A stretch of DNA of 64,000 bases from Bursaphelenchus xylophilus (GCA_904066235.2 CAJFCV020000005.1:12023501-12087500), one strand, 5' to 3'; shown: positions 43,635 through 55,213, numbered from the stretch's first letter. Numbers and translations: made by a program. The notes: generated from the sequence alone by a model not told the origin.

Positions 43635-43768
43635 TACAGGGTGGGCCACTCGAAACTCCCAACCTCTTTTTAGGTATTTCTCGGCCAATAATGCACCAAT
43701 TTCTATAAAATTTATATCAAATTAAAGCTGAAACACCCCATTTCTTGTCCACCAAATATGGTACCCGC
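43635..43768. repeat. K-element fragment
   Basis: Starts TACAGGGTGGGCCACTCGAA. Matches 4203-4334 in reverse complement. No right terminus. Confidence 0.6.
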
Positions 43769-44733
43769 ACTTTGAATTTTGCAGCATATTGTGCTAATTA
43801 ATTTACCTATTCATGAAAGCGTAGTGTCTAGTTCGGTCTGTAAAATGGGCGAAGCGCCAGACAGCTCCAGCGCTACCGAAAGCTTCGGGCTGCGGGCTAC
43901 AGTAGGCCACTTACAGTTTTAGTTTGCACAAACAGAAAGCTCATTGAAAAACACAAAACGAATTGTCGTTTACAATGTAAAAAGCAAATGTAGGTAGTCC
44001 TACAATTTTCAGCATTACAACCTTGTGGAAATATATAGCCACATAATTGTAGCGATTTGCAATACAATGCAAAGTCATTGTTGCGCAAAACCGCTGTAAA
44101 AACATACAATAAACTGGAAAAACAATGACGTTAAAACGCTTAAATGTTGAATCTGAAAAGGTGTTAAAAATAGTTAACACCTTTGTCAAGTAGCCCAAGT
44201 TCAGCGTTTATATTTTTTTTTATAATTTGCACACAACATGGGCACAGGTCGTATGCTGTTTTAAACTTTTCAAGTAGCCTATGCTTTCCACAGACGACCG
44301 AGGCCCAGAGAAAATCAATTAATTTTAGATCCGGCTTCGAAGACTCAAACAGAGAGCCGAAACCACATCACGGCTATCTTCATTTGGCCTTTCATCCCGA
44401 GCTTTTTTCAAAATTTGTTATGACCCATGTGTGGCCTTGCCCATTGTTCTAAAACCACTATGCCCGGATTTGTTTTTTTCATGGTCTATTTGAAAAGGAT
44501 ATTTTCATAATATATGGTAACACAAAGAATAGGGAACTAAATGACATGCATGTTTACCGTTTCTGGTCAAAGACAAAAGATCGTTCGTCTACAACCCACT
44601 GATTTTTCTCCAATCTACCGTTCTTGGAAGAAAAAACATGTAGCATGAAAGACAACATGTCTGCATTCTGCGGAAAGCTTGTCACACCTCCCATGGAAAC
44701 AAGAGCAGTACAAAACAAAAAAACCACAAATCC
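43769..44733. other. intergenic, no gene seen
   Basis: Open frames to 89 codons without signature. AT-rich. No repeats recognised. Confidence 0.4.
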
Positions 44734-44886
44734 TTCTGTCGCGAAAATAATCAGCACAATGTCGCTGTTCCAATTGCGTCGCTGAAGTGAAAAGCGATTT
44801 AATTCTGCCGCAACCCAATTCATTTGCTCGGCGGCAATGAGATTTTCCATGCGAGTGGGTGCTCATTATTTTCCCGACAGACGGAT
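44734..44886. mobile_element. MITE-A
   Basis: CTTCTGTCGCGAAAATAATC to TTATTTTCCCGACAGACGGA. Confidence 0.8.
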
Positions 44887-44930
44887 ACAACGTGGGCATC
44901 ACCACGCACAAAAAAGTCTCAAAAATCTAC

Positions 44931-44992
44931 AGGGTGCGGCAATCTTTCGACCGGATTTTAATTGGCCATAACTTTTTAATTTCGCCAAACCC
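44931..44992. repeat. F-element left end
   Basis: TACAGGGTGCGGCAATCTTT and following bases match the F termini at 17624 and 24967. No right end. Confidence 0.7.
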
Positions 44993-45369
44993 AGCCGAAA
45001 ATTAAAACAAAAAACGCCACAACCAAATAACAATTTCTACCGCGCTATAGCCCATCCCCGTCACTTCAAGAACAACTGGTCAAAGTGCCAACAGCAGAAC
45101 TGTTTCCTTTTTCTTGCATAATTTAGGAATAAAAAACGTTTCTTTTTGCGGAACTGTGACCAGAGTTCCGTATTGGGCTCGGATTCCTTGCTTTAGGCGG
45201 ATTATGCAAAGCAGATTTTTATGGGCAGAGAGTTAGCGAATCAAATGATTGCTACGTCACAACGCATCAAAAGCCCAGGAAAACTATAAATGGCCAAAAG
45301 GTTCTTGTAGTTTTTTGGGCCGGCTCAAAATACATACATACTAAAATGAGCTATTTTTATCGCTTTTAC
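44993..45369. other. intergenic, no gene seen
   Basis: No coding or repeat signature. Confidence 0.35.
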
Positions 45370-45505
45370 GCCAGTCTGTCGGGAAAATAATGAGCACTCA
45401 GTCGCATCGAAAATGGCATCGCCGTCGAGAAAATGAATTGTCTCGCGGCAAAGGCAAACCTCAGCGACAAGAGGTTGTGCTCATTATTTTCCCGACAAAC
45501 TGATG
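45370..45505. mobile_element. MITE-A
   Basis: CCAGTCTGTCGGGAAAATAA to CATTATTTTCCCGACAAACT then GATG. Confidence 0.85.
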
Positions 45506-46585
45506 TATCGTACCAAAAACAGTACTACTCAAAATGCAACATATCTGAAACATCACGTTTCTGCAACGAATGTATCCAAGAAACCATTCAGAGCGTATAA
45601 AGTGGTCGTCAGAGAATCTTTGGCAAACTGGCTCAAATATTTATGAATTCCGTCACTTTGCGAGCCGCATTTTATGTTGCAAATTGCAAAAGATAGCACA
45701 GAATAGAATTTAAAAATAGAAATGTGTTCTAGGGATAATAATACCGTAAAAATATCTTTTGTTTGGGGGTATGTATAGTGCATACATACTCCTTTTATCT
45801 TTGGCCTATGCTTTGTTTTTGGACAAAAAACCTATATGTGATACACAGGATTAATCTAAACATACGCCCTATGTTTTAGTAACATCTAACGATAAGCAGG
45901 CACAGCCTTTCGAAGTTTTTCGCCGACGATCTGCCCAAAAAATGAAAAAAGTAAAAAGTGGCCGTTACGTTTTTATACGCATACGGCTAGCTATAAAAAG
46001 AAAAAATCCATTTATAGAGTAACCAAATTCCTTTCAGAATATATAAATTTTGTCTTCAGGATGCTCGTTACCGTTGAGAAAATGGTCACTGAAAAAAGCG
46101 TTTTCATAGACCTTGAGAAAATAAATTATTAGGAACAAAGCCAAGGAAGCTTTCACTGAAACGAATGACCCTAAAAATACGATAAATTGGTTCAATTTAA
46201 TACTATTCTAGTCATATCGGTCTGTCGGGAAAATAGTTGTCGTCGCTGCCGACACGTAAGCTTTTTCACTGTGTGTACGCAATAAAAGACAAAAAAAATG
46301 ATTACGTATTTTTTGATAATAGATTCTAGTCTGTACGATGACTTACACAATTCTATTGCCCAAATTTTCCCCCTTGTCTTATTGAAATTTGGCCTTTGTT
46401 CCAAATTTATATTTACCATATCAATTGGCCTTCCGTCCGACGTGTTGTCCTTGGATTACCCATTCAAAAATATAATGAGGCACATCACTTTTTGCACGCA
46501 ATAAATTAAAAATTCCACAAATGGAAGAAGATGGATTTATTTTGCATAAAAAATACTACCGTTGCCCTCGGGAAAATTGAAATTT
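45506..46585. other. intergenic, downstream of MSP gene
   Basis: One solo MITE left end (TCTGTCGGGAAAATAGTTGT at 46221). Otherwise AT-rich with no supported gene. Confidence 0.4.
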
Positions 46586-47140
46586 TTAGCGGAGATCAAA
46601 CTCATTGACAAATTCACAGCGAAATCTGCGGACTCCATCGAACGTTGCGGCGTGTGGCCAAAGATCTCGCAACGGAATAGTCGTATCGTCAACTGGCATG
46701 TGATAAATTGCGACCACTTGCGTATCTTCGGGGATGTTTTTCGAGCGGAATACAACCTTCAAATTGATCGTTGAGTAAGGCTCAATAAAGCCCAATGGCG
46801 GCTTGACTCGAAGATAGTCGTATGAGGTGCACTTGCACTGAAAAAATCAATGTAATTTTGGGCTGTAAAGGCTAATAGAAAGCTTGCAAAGCGCACCTTG
46901 AATGTGTGTATTTGATTCGTCGGGTTGTCGAGTCGGATATTCACACTGACCGGACCAAAGTCCAGCATCGTGCAATTAAAAACAATGGGCCCGTTGAGGT
47001 CGGTGCAGAGCTTGAATTCCGGCTCGTCAGGCTTGTTGGGGAGGATGCCGGGAAACCCAGCTGAAAGAAAATCCCATGGATTTTGATTAAAGGAACACAG
47101 AACTGACAACGATCCCCGCAACTGGTCCCGCCACGAAAGC
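46586..47140 (-). CDS. MSP-domain protein (5' end unresolved)
   Basis: Encodes a major-sperm-protein-type immunoglobulin-like domain. In nematodes such proteins act mostly in sperm motility or as membrane-contact adaptors. Certain exons: 47074-46897 and 46837-46586, joined in phase 0. Visible pattern: DEPEFKLCTDLNGPIVFNC, FGPVSVNIRLDNPTNQIHTF, then KCKCTSYDYLRVKPPLGFI, EPYSTINLKVVFRSK, AIYHMPV. The LDNPT and KPPxGFIEP steps are typical of MSP folds. A 5' exon may be MARFRGGTSCGD (start 47145) joined through a weak donor, or may lie beyond the mariner at 47.16-47.76 kb. No good GT donor is visible, so the gene may have lost its start through the insertion. The C-terminal part after 46700 is a lineage-specific tail. 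Confidence 0.72.
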
Positions 47141-47159
47141 GAGCCATGGCATTTGAATT

Positions 47160-47759
47160 CCCGGGTGGAAACGATCGGTGGGTGCGAGAGAACGAAAAAA
47201 GAAGTTAGTTTGGAGAAGAGGAACTCTAAAGCCCGGTTGTACGAATTCTGTTTTGTGGTACTTGGATTGGAATTATTGTTATGGAATGATTCATTGGGAG
47301 CTTCTTCCTACTGGTGCTACGGTTACTGCGGATGTGCATGCTGAGCAACTCGACCGGGTCGCCGTTAAGATCAAGGGGAAAATGGAAAAAGTATTCTTCC
47401 TCCATGATAATGCCAATCCGCACACGGCAAAAATGGTCCGAAAAAAAATTTCCGAAAAAGCCTGGACTCCTTTACCACATCCGGCGTATTCACCGGACCT
47501 GGCACCCACTGCCTACCATTTATTCCGGGCCCTCAGAAACCATCTTCAAGGTGTTTTTGGAACTGGTCCAAACCGTAATTGCTGACTTTTCGCCTCGAAA
47601 GATCCCGACTTTTTTAAGCCAGAGGTGTTAAATCCCTTCCGGAACTTGGCAATACCTTCTCGATCGTGATGGTGGATATTACCCTGATTAATTGTTATTA
47701 GTGATAAATTTAGATAGAATTAAAAATTTTGAAAAAATGGTTTTTATCCAACCTAATAT
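47160..47759 (+). mobile_element. mariner relic, 5'-truncated, catalytic residue lost
   Basis: Plus-strand frame 47178-47585 encodes the catalytic half of a mariner transposase: YLDWNYC (first Asp), GMIHWELLPTGATVTADVH, FFLHDNANPHTAKMV (second Asp) and HPAYSPDLAPTAYHLFRAL. The third catalytic position, 34 residues after the second (Asp of the family SDYHLF motif), is Ala here. A frameshift near 47580 separates the tail (frame +1: DFSPRKIPTF; other frame FASKDPDFFKPE). The right terminus TTTTTATCCAACCTAATA is present at about 47742. The N-terminal half and left terminus are absent. It borders the 5' side of the MSP-domain gene. Confidence 0.85.
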
Positions 47760-48325
47760 TTTAGTTCCATAGTCGTCATCAAAGAGTCCGGATCGAAGCA
47801 TGATTGAAAAACCAAAGAAACTTACACATCGCGGCAGAAAGTGAGCTTACAAACGCTTCCGAATAGAATTTTTTCTTTTATGGCTTATCATGAAAACGGA
47901 ATCTTTATAAGCGTCAAAAGATTTCGAAAAACAAACGCTCTTGGCTTTATTCCAGATTGCTTTTATCTAAAAATAGCAAAGACACCATGTGCGACGCTCA
48001 GATTTTGATGAAACTTGTCACGAATTCAGAAAAATTTTTTGTAGGATATGTGCAAGACTGTTAGCCCGCGCTTACGAAGTACGTCGCACATGGGGTGGTT
48101 CTTTTGTGAGATGTGACTCTCTCTCTTTCTTCTGAAACTTTGCTCGGCTGAAACCCCAGCTCTTTGAGCCTCTGAAATCTACCAAATTTATGTTTCATGT
48201 ATACCTTCAGTTATTCTTAAAACTATTTATTCATTTACCCGTTACTGTTATTAACACCTGTAGTTATAGATCGTAGAACGAAAACGTGCAACTTGAGCGT
48301 ACATCAAGTGTTCTTTTGAGCTGTT
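47760..48325. other. intergenic with a MITE-E fragment
   Basis: 47975-48085 carries CATGTGCGACGCTCAGATTT and, 90 bp on, inverted ACGTCGCACATGGGG, a shortened MITE-E-like element. The rest shows no gene. Confidence 0.45.
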
Positions 48326-49775
48326 TTACCGACCCGCACTGATAGTTCCTCCATTATGCGCCGACGACCTTCTACTTATATACAGCACTTTTGTTGATGA
48401 CGAAATCTTCAAGCTGACATCTTTCTTGAAGATCCTCAAAATGCTCCTGTTCAGCATAGCGCGATAGGGTCGTACTGTGATCAAAATTGAGGCACAATCC
48501 ATTGTGGAGTGCGTTAAAATAATCGACGACCCAAAGATGGACAAGAATGGTGCTTGCTCAAACTCAAACAACCCGCCGGACGTCCATATTGCGGCAGGCA
48601 ATAAGAGGAACACCGAGGCGACGATTACTTGGAAGAACAGACTCTTGAACAGCATGATTTGAAGGCGGTAGGTCTGACTAGACACTTTCGTCTCCATGGG
48701 CCGAAGCAATTTGTACATTGAGAGTTGTAGGAACAGCATGAAGAATATGGAGCCCACAAAAAGGCATAGAGGTATGGCGAACAAAGCGGGGATAGCCGTG
48801 GAAGAAACACATATCATGTTGGGATGCCGTTCGAGGACCTTGCTCAGAACGGGCGAGGTTTGGTTGAGGATGGCGTTGGCGATGTATGGGGGCTCCAATT
48901 GGAGCATCAATGGACCCTGAAAAAGTGTGTTTAAATGGCCGAATAAAATTCTGTCGGAGGTTGTTATTGAAACACAACTAACAAGGGGAACGCCCCAGGT
49001 ACGAAGCTCAAATTTTGTTTAAATTTTGCACACACTTCTGGCAAAAGCCACAAGTCAATTCCTAAAATAATTAGCTCATGTTTTTCAAAGAAAGTCGCCG
49101 AGAGAAACGCCTGAATTCGTCAGAGACAAGAGCACTGTTTGACCGTAACTTTGCCAGTTTGAGGCAAAGAAAAGTCTCAAAATTTTGCAACTTTCGATCT
49201 AAAAATCTCGATCAGCGTCCCACTTGGGATACTATCCCCGTAAATCCGAAGCCCTTGACTTACCATAAACAGAAAATACAGCAAAATGAACACGCCATTC
49301 TCCATGACCAAAGTGGTGCAGCCTCTGAACTTGAAGAAGTCCACAACCGGATTTGGCGGATACGCCTCCAGCAATCGTCTGATATTCAAGGCGAACAACG
49401 ACACACCCTTTCCCACTCCAAACAACGGCAACACAAACATAATAGACAGCTGAAGACCATGCGGGAAGCGGTCCATAAAACTGGCGGAATGAGTGCACAC
49501 ATATGGAAAATACGACACTGGCGCGTACAGTCCCATAGAAAGTTCGTAGAGAAAGGACCAAATCACTTCTTGTATGATGTAAATCCGATATGTGGACATT
49601 TTCTGGATCTGCGCTGCAATTTGGCGGTTAAAATGGATGAGATGACTCTCTTACCTTTCTGAACCACAAACACAGTAAAACAGGTACTCAGCAGTGACGC
49701 CAAGAGCGCGAAGTGAAGGTAGAATTGATATGCTTGAAGCGTGGCCTCGGATAGCAACGAATTCTCATTTAACAT
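48326..49775 (-). CDS. srh-like chemoreceptor H
   Basis: Predicted 353-residue seven-transmembrane receptor, same family and layout as gene G. Exons: 49775-49655, 49613-49264 and 48916-48326, all junctions in phase. The first intron is 41 bp. Residues 1-40 form the first helix (YQFYLHFALLASLLSTCFTV). Then STYRIYIIQEVIWSF, FPHGLQLSIMFVLP and MENGVFILLYFLFM. The last exon starts at the same place and phase as in G (GPLMLQLEPP), but the PDQ motif of G is not conserved. SSQTYRLQIMLFKSL, THSTMDCASIL and RPYR (307-309) follow. The tail is shorter than in G. Intron 2 contains MITE-E-like ends (48985-49245). The intron between exons 2 and 3 of gene G is absent here, with one 350-nt exon replacing it. 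Confidence 0.82.
48985..49245. repeat. diverged MITE-E in intron 2 of gene H
   Basis: Left GGGGAACGCCCCAGGTACGA, right CCCACTTGGGATACTATCCC, interior with TTTGCACACACTTCTGGC. Confidence 0.5.
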
Positions 49776-50028
49776 AACTAGTAAACTACTGTGGAACCTG
49801 AAACGAACAGAAGAAGTAAAAGGTTGTTACAGCAAAATTGTAACATTTAATCGACACATGGCACGATAAATACAAGGGCCAACTGTCCAATAGATAAGCA
49901 GGGTTTCTTTAGAAACTGTAAACGCACTTGTTCAGTATTTGGGGTAAAGAAAAGGGACAGTAATTTGGGAGCTACAAATTCAAATTTTTTTTCAGAAAGT
50001 CGGATGCTCAGATATGTGACTTGTGCCA
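49776..50028. other. upstream region of gene H
   Basis: No gene or recognised motif. Confidence 0.35.
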
Positions 50029-50125
50029 TCAGTCTGTCGGGAAAATAGTGATGGGTTGTTGCGCCTTGGAATCACCCATCATCGCCTTGCGACGGCTAGA
50101 CATCTTCCGCGAGCTACAACTTTGA
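50029..50125. mobile_element. MITE-B left half
   Basis: ATCAGTCTGTCGGGAAAATA and B interior CGCCTTGGAATCACCCATCA. The right half is lost. Confidence 0.65.
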
Positions 50126-50559
50126 GCAATTGATGTTTGGTGCCTCACGTAGAAAAAAACCCCTAGACAAGGGCCATTGCTTCAGTGCAACACATAAACA
50201 TGATGTATTGTACATCTCATCAACGAACCAGGTCAGCTGGCAGCTGAAACGGCAATGAACGCCTGACTCAAATGGCTAATTTCTTTTGTTTAAGAAACCA
50301 CAAATTCATTACTTTTTTTCGGACTAAAGAGCATACGCGAAAACCGTGGAGATCTCGGAAAACCACTCAATGTCATGAAACTGGTCGTGGCTACAATTTC
50401 ACAACTTCATCATGGCGGACCACTTCTGAAACAGGCAATACCTGGTGGAGGCCATACTGTGTACATACATATTATTGTATTTTTGAGTCATCATTGTCCA
50501 ACCGACTACAGAAAATTTGCATTTCAACAAATAAATTCATGCAAAAATAACATGACATA
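50126..50559. other. intergenic, no gene seen
   Basis: A 92-codon open frame at 50272 has no signature. Confidence 0.35.
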
Positions 50560-50685
50560 TATCGGTCTGTCGAGAAAATAATGAGCACTCTGTCGCAGCA
50601 AAAACCGCATCGCCGCCGAGAAAATGCATTGCGTCGCGGCAAAATAAGCAGCTTTTCATTTCAACGGCACGATACGTTCCAGAAA

Positions 50686-51777
50686 GTGCGTGCACTTTTT
50701 CCCGCCTTTTTCGCACCGCACAGTGCAAAATTTCGTGTTCCCCGCGCGACTAGACATGGCTGGGGGGCCGGGCCGGGCCGAAAATCGCGGCCCGGCCCGG
50801 GGGCCGGAAGGGCTCGGCCCGGCCCCGGCCCTCTTCAAATTTTCTCGGCCCGGCCCGGCCCCGGCCCCCAGGGGGCCGGGCCGGGCCGGGGGCCGACAGG
50901 GGGCCGAACCGTAAATATAAATACTGCAATCATTGCGAGATATAACACATTTTTTTGGGGCTTTGGTAGTTCAGCTCCCTACGAAAGGTAGTTCAAACCC
51001 CCACTGTTTTGTCCATTTCACACCCCCGTAATTAAAAAATTGGAATTATACAAAAAATGCAAATTAGAGTAAAATTACCCCAGGCGTTTTAGTTCAAAGC
51101 CCCAGTTACCGTCCAAATTCGTTTTTGTGGTTCAGGCAACGATGATCGTAGCCGAGAGAACCCAATCCCGAGTAGGCGCTTCAGATTGGATGAGGGGGTT
51201 TATACTGGGTCCAGGGGGGCTGAACTGGGCTGGCGGGTTGTACTACCCTAGTCCCCATTTTTTTGTTATAACAATCGACAATAAATTTTTGAAACAAAAA
51301 ATTACCAACCATTGCCTAAAATATTACTTCAAAAAACCCAATCGGTTCTTGGCTCTGCGTTTTATTTTTATTGGCACCCTAATTTTCGCTTTGAGACTGA
51401 GAATTTTAGTCATTGGGGGCCGATTGGGGCCTGGCGGGGGCCCCCGGTCGGCCCGGCCCGGGGGCCGGAAGAGGTCGGCCCGGCCCCGGGGCCTTTAAAA
51501 CTCGTTCGGCCCGGCCCAGCCCGGCCCCCCGGGGGGCTGGGCCGGGCCGGGCCGGCCCGGCCCACTAGCCATGTCTACGCGCGACGCGATCCGTTTCGAA
51601 ACATTTTGCACTGTGCAGTTTCTAAAAAATCGCGCCGGCTCCGTTGAGAAAAGCCTGCGTCGCTGCGATATTGCAATTGCACGGTGCAAAAGGTCAAATG
51701 CACCCCGCAAGAAGGCAATTTTGTGCACAGTGCGGCCCACGACAAAAAGTGCACGCACTTTCTGGAACGCCTAGTAG
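50686..51777. repeat. hairpin family C element split by hAT-like element 3
   Basis: Inverted ends CGTTCCAGAAAGTGCGTGCA and TGCACGCACTTTCTGGAACG. The arms contain CGCACAGTGCAAAATTT and AACATTTTGCACTGTGCAG. Interrupted at 50751-51577. Confidence 0.85.
50751..51577. mobile_element. hAT-like GC-rich element 3 (827 bp)
   Basis: Ends TAGACATGGCTGG and CTAGCCATGTCTA, flanked by the 8-bp direct repeat CGCGCGAC (50743-50750 and 51578-51585). GGGCCGGGCC-rich arms of about 140 bp at each end surround an AT-rich centre. Long open frames here are products of the GC-rich repeats, not genes. Confidence 0.85.
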
Positions 51778-51822
51778 GCGAAGCGACACAGTGCTTATTA
51801 TTTTTCCGACAGACTGATAAAT

Positions 51823-52178
51823 GCATCGAAAGAGTCAAGATATCTCCTGCAAAACGCAAGTTAGGACTTTTGCACAGATTTTAAAAATGTCATCAATGAC
51901 GATATTTGCGACCAACATGGATCTAACACCTATCAAAAAGAGCTCTTGAGAAATGAAGCCTTCAAAGCAAAGATACAAGGCTCGCTAAAAGAAAGTAAAT
52001 AATTCAAATTTACGAGACATACTGACAAAAAATAAAATACAAGTGCAACGTTTTATACTTCTATTTTTATACATCCACAACGTCAAAAGAGGCCTACAAC
52101 AAGTTAATTACATACTAGCATTTTCACAAATTGCATGGACATTTGTCGCGTTTAGCGGCGTGCAGTTTAGACTTACAA
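51823..52178. other. intergenic spacer
   Basis: No gene or repeat recognised apart from a weak C-end (TTGCATGGACATTTGTCGCG at 52131). Confidence 0.35.
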
Positions 52179-52622
52179 GGGAAGTAATCCAAGTGCGACG
52201 CTCAGATTTTCTTTAAAATTTGCACACACGTCGGGTATGGACTATATATCAATTCCTGAAAGTTTTAGCTCGCGCTTTGCGGGCGCCGCCGAGATATCGA
52301 ACAATTTTTGCCGCCGAGAGAGCACGCTAAACGTGGAGAATGGTCAGAGAGAAAAACGCTTTTGGCCATAACTTCGGCAGTTTCGTGCGGAAAAATTTGA
52401 GTTTTTGTAGAAACATTTTACTTTACGGTAGAAATAGGCATGAAACTTTTCGTGCCGAAATTCGGCAAAAAGTCCTAAATTTTGGCCGACTTTCGTTCTA
52501 AAAATCTCGGTTGTTTCTGCAAAGCGCGGGCTAGGATTCTCGCATATATCTTATAAAAAATTATTCTAAATTTGTGCCAAGTTTCATCAAAATCTGAGCG
52601 TCGCACTTGGAGTACTTCCCCT
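52179..52622. mobile_element. complete MITE-E
   Basis: GGGAAGTAATCCAAGTGCGA to TCGCACTTGGAGTACTTCCC, reverse orientation and full-length relative to the copy at 12298. Confidence 0.85.
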
Positions 52623-52745
52623 TTAGCCTAATTTCCAGGCTGATTTGCGCGCACAACCGCGTTGGGAATGTAGGCTGACGAGTCGCGTAGCGACATAGTC
52701 AGGCTACATCCCAACGATGCTTGTCCATGTACTTTATAAAGTACC

Positions 52746-52895
52746 ACCAGTCTGGCGGGAAAATAATGAGCAGAATTCCGCAGCACCTCGGTAGATCGCG
52801 TCGCAGAACTGAAAAAAGATGATTTTTGTGCGACACAATTAATTATCTCGGTAGCGATGCCATTTTTGTGTTCATTATTTTCCCGACGGACTAAT
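52746..52895. mobile_element. MITE-A
   Basis: ACCAGTCTGGCGGGAAAATA to CATTATTTTCCCGACGGACT then AATA. Confidence 0.8.
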
Positions 52896-54501
52896 ACATA
52901 TTACCAATAAAAGAAAAGCCTATGGTAGTTTATAAAATTTCCGTAATCAAGAATGTTTGGACAGAGAACAGGTGATGCGGAACTAAAATTTGAATGCAGT
53001 GCACGTGCAAAAAAATTGTAAAACATGAACATCAATGACATTAAAAAAAACTATTGAACACAAGGGTGAGGCTAATTTGAAGGGACCAATTTGGTTCCTA
53101 TCCAACTTACGCATAAATATATGGTATAATCGCAGTTAGGTAAGTTGTAAAAACATGACAAGAAAGAGGTTAGAGCATGCGGAAAAGCGCTTAATAAGCT
53201 ACAAAATTCCTGGAAAGGCCTTAATAAGATACAAAATTACGGAACAACAAGGCCGCAACATTACAACAACACGTTTGAATCAAAAGCGGTCACAATTTTC
53301 TTGCATTTTATATGTCAAGAACAACTGGAAACCACATAACATGGAAAAAAGTTTGACAACTATATCAGCATACATTTCTATAAATATGCAAAACAATTAG
53401 ATTTTTTTATGAAAAGTACGGAGCAATGTTTCACAGATCATCATATTTTGCAACGCACGGCATTCTGTACTTTTGGGACCCATCTCCGCGACTTTTTCAA
53501 CTTTTTTCGGAATGCGCTTGGTTTTTCTCTCCACATCTCGATAGCCGTTTGAGCTAGAGGGCTAAAACTTGGCATGGTAGTAAAGTAAAAAGCCGTCTTT
53601 CCGAAAATATAAATATTGTAAGGAACCAGGCAACATAAACTCTAGGTTGTGTCTCAAAACAACACAATGCCGTGCAACGACTAAAAGGATTTTTGGCACA
53701 TTTTATATCAGTTATACGCAGTATACCCCCAAGCGGCTTATTTAACTTTATTGACCATAATTTAGACACACTCCAAAATAACACAAACTTATAGATTACA
53801 CCCGTAAGTACAGAAGAAAAACAAAATTCAGAAAAAAACGCTTGGACTTTTACAATTCTGGGAATGGAAAAATAAAGTTTTTGGCTGCCTGATGAATCAA
53901 AAAATACATTATTAGTGAGACACCAAGAGTACAGCTGAAACTTCGCATAAATTTTGTATTGAAATTTATATTCAACATGGGTTGTTGGAATAACTAACGT
54001 TTTTCCGTGATTTTCCTATAAAAGATAATGTTTTAGTTCCAAAAATAGCTTCGTAAGAAAAGAATAAATTGACACGAGCTCATTTGTTATAACAAACGGC
54101 AATAAATTCCCTCAGGCGATATTACCCCCAACATTTCCGGAACTCACAATTGCATAGCCAAACAGGACTTGACATCAAAGAACAACAATCGGTTCCCTTC
54201 CAAATATCACCTGCGTGACTAAGATAAGATTTAAGAAATACAATTATCCGCCTCCAAAATATCTTGAAAAGTTTTCTTGGATTGCAACTTTGACCCTCTT
54301 AACAACATTATCTACGCAACAGTAATCTCATCCTAATTGATTAGACACCAAAACTTCCGAAAAATACCAAAGACATCAACAACTGCTGACGGATAACATA
54401 AATTTGATCCTTTAAATGTAAACACTTCCCAGAAATTGCTAAAAGACCACAAAACAATATGTAACAAGCTCTTGTGTAGCTCGCGGCCTAAGAAATGGAC
54501 C
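52896..54501. other. AT-rich intergenic, downstream of SRP14
   Basis: No MITE families seen in about 1.6 kb, unusual for this window. An 81-codon plus-strand frame at 53155 is lysine/arginine-rich with a short internal repeat (YKIPGKALI/YKITEQ) but no known family. I see no supported gene. Confidence 0.4.
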
Positions 54502-55202
54502 TTAATTGGCCTTGGCGACCACTCGACGGGCTGTTTTCTTCTCCTTGGCCGGCTTTTGAAGGGTGTTCATGTGCTCCCGCAGCAATCCCATGTATTGGAT
54601 ATGGAACCTGTTGACTTCTTTGGCACGGAGCTAAAAAATAGAACGATAATGAATTTAGAGCCACTTCGAAGTACAATGGTACCTAAAATCAAAGAAAAAA
54701 TCAAAAACCTTACCACAGTACTGATATGTTCGCTTCCGACCTTGGCTCGAACTAGACAAAGGTCTTCCTTCGGTGGCTCCTCAGCCCTCTTTCGTTTCTG
54801 AGTTTTCCTAGCCTTCTTTCCAAGTTTCTGCTTCTTCTCTTCGGACCTTGGTTCAGGGCGAGTTCGCCCATCATCTGAAAAAATAAAATTATTAACGATA
54901 ATTTAAGAGCGGGACAAACTTTCAAATTTGTCTTTTTCCAAGTCAAAAGCTCAATGAATACTAAACACATTTAGCTTCGTTAATAAATTTATAGCTTTCA
55001 TCCAAAAATAGCGTCCAATTCTCATAAAATCCGTCAAAAAACACAAAAGATGTTCAATTATATCTAAACCAACGGAAATGCAAAGATAAAATTACTTACA
55101 AGGCTTGATAGTGAGACGAACAGCTGACGGTCCTCCTTGTCGGCTCTTCAAAAAGTATTTCTCCAGATTGTTGAGGAAAATGTGTTGTTCTAGCAGAGTC
55201 AT
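54502..55202 (-). CDS. SRP14: signal recognition particle 14 kDa subunit (SRP14)
   Basis: Predicted 130-residue Alu-domain subunit of the signal recognition particle. With SRP9 it binds the Alu end of 7SL RNA and slows translation during ER targeting. Exons: 55202-55100, 54874-54714 and 54630-54502, all in phase (1, then 0). Diagnostic segments are LLEQHIFLNNLEKYFLKSR, then the codon split across intron 1 giving KPYDGRTRPEP, ISTV at 85-88, and AKEVNRFHIQYMGLLREHM followed by a lysine-rich tail. Length and order match animal SRP14, with a lysine-rich acidic-poor insert (EEKKQKLGKKARKTQKRKR) in the middle loop. The start ATG is 4 bases after a TTTTTAG acceptor, so the message is probably trans-spliced. 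No defects. Confidence 0.94.
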
Positions 55203-55213
55203 CGCGCTAAAAA
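55203..55213 (-). promoter_or_regulatory. probable trans-splice acceptor of SRP14
   Basis: Read on the minus strand, GGTTTTTAG then CGCG then ATG. A T-rich acceptor this close to a start codon is typical of spliced-leader sites in nematodes. Confidence 0.6.

Larger units (their letters stand above)
50560..51822. mobile_element. MITE-A split by a nested insertion
   Basis: Left half 50560-50685 (CGGTCTGTCGAGAAAATAAT, A interior to TCAACGGCACGAT). Right half 51778-51822 (AAGCGACACAGTGCTTATTA to TTCCGACAGACTGATA). A C hairpin, itself split by an hAT-like element, lies between. Confidence 0.85.

Noticed and set aside
50940..51010. tRNA-like arm near GGTAGTTCAAACCCCCACT
   Set aside because: A GTTCAAA B-box-like word is present, but no A box or cloverleaf could be formed; it lies inside the hAT-like element.
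50581..51647. Proline/glycine/arginine-rich frames of 100-136 codons
   Set aside because: They are translations of GGCC/CCGG repeats in the hAT-like element; the same happens at 13.6-14.0 and 23.4-23.6 kb.
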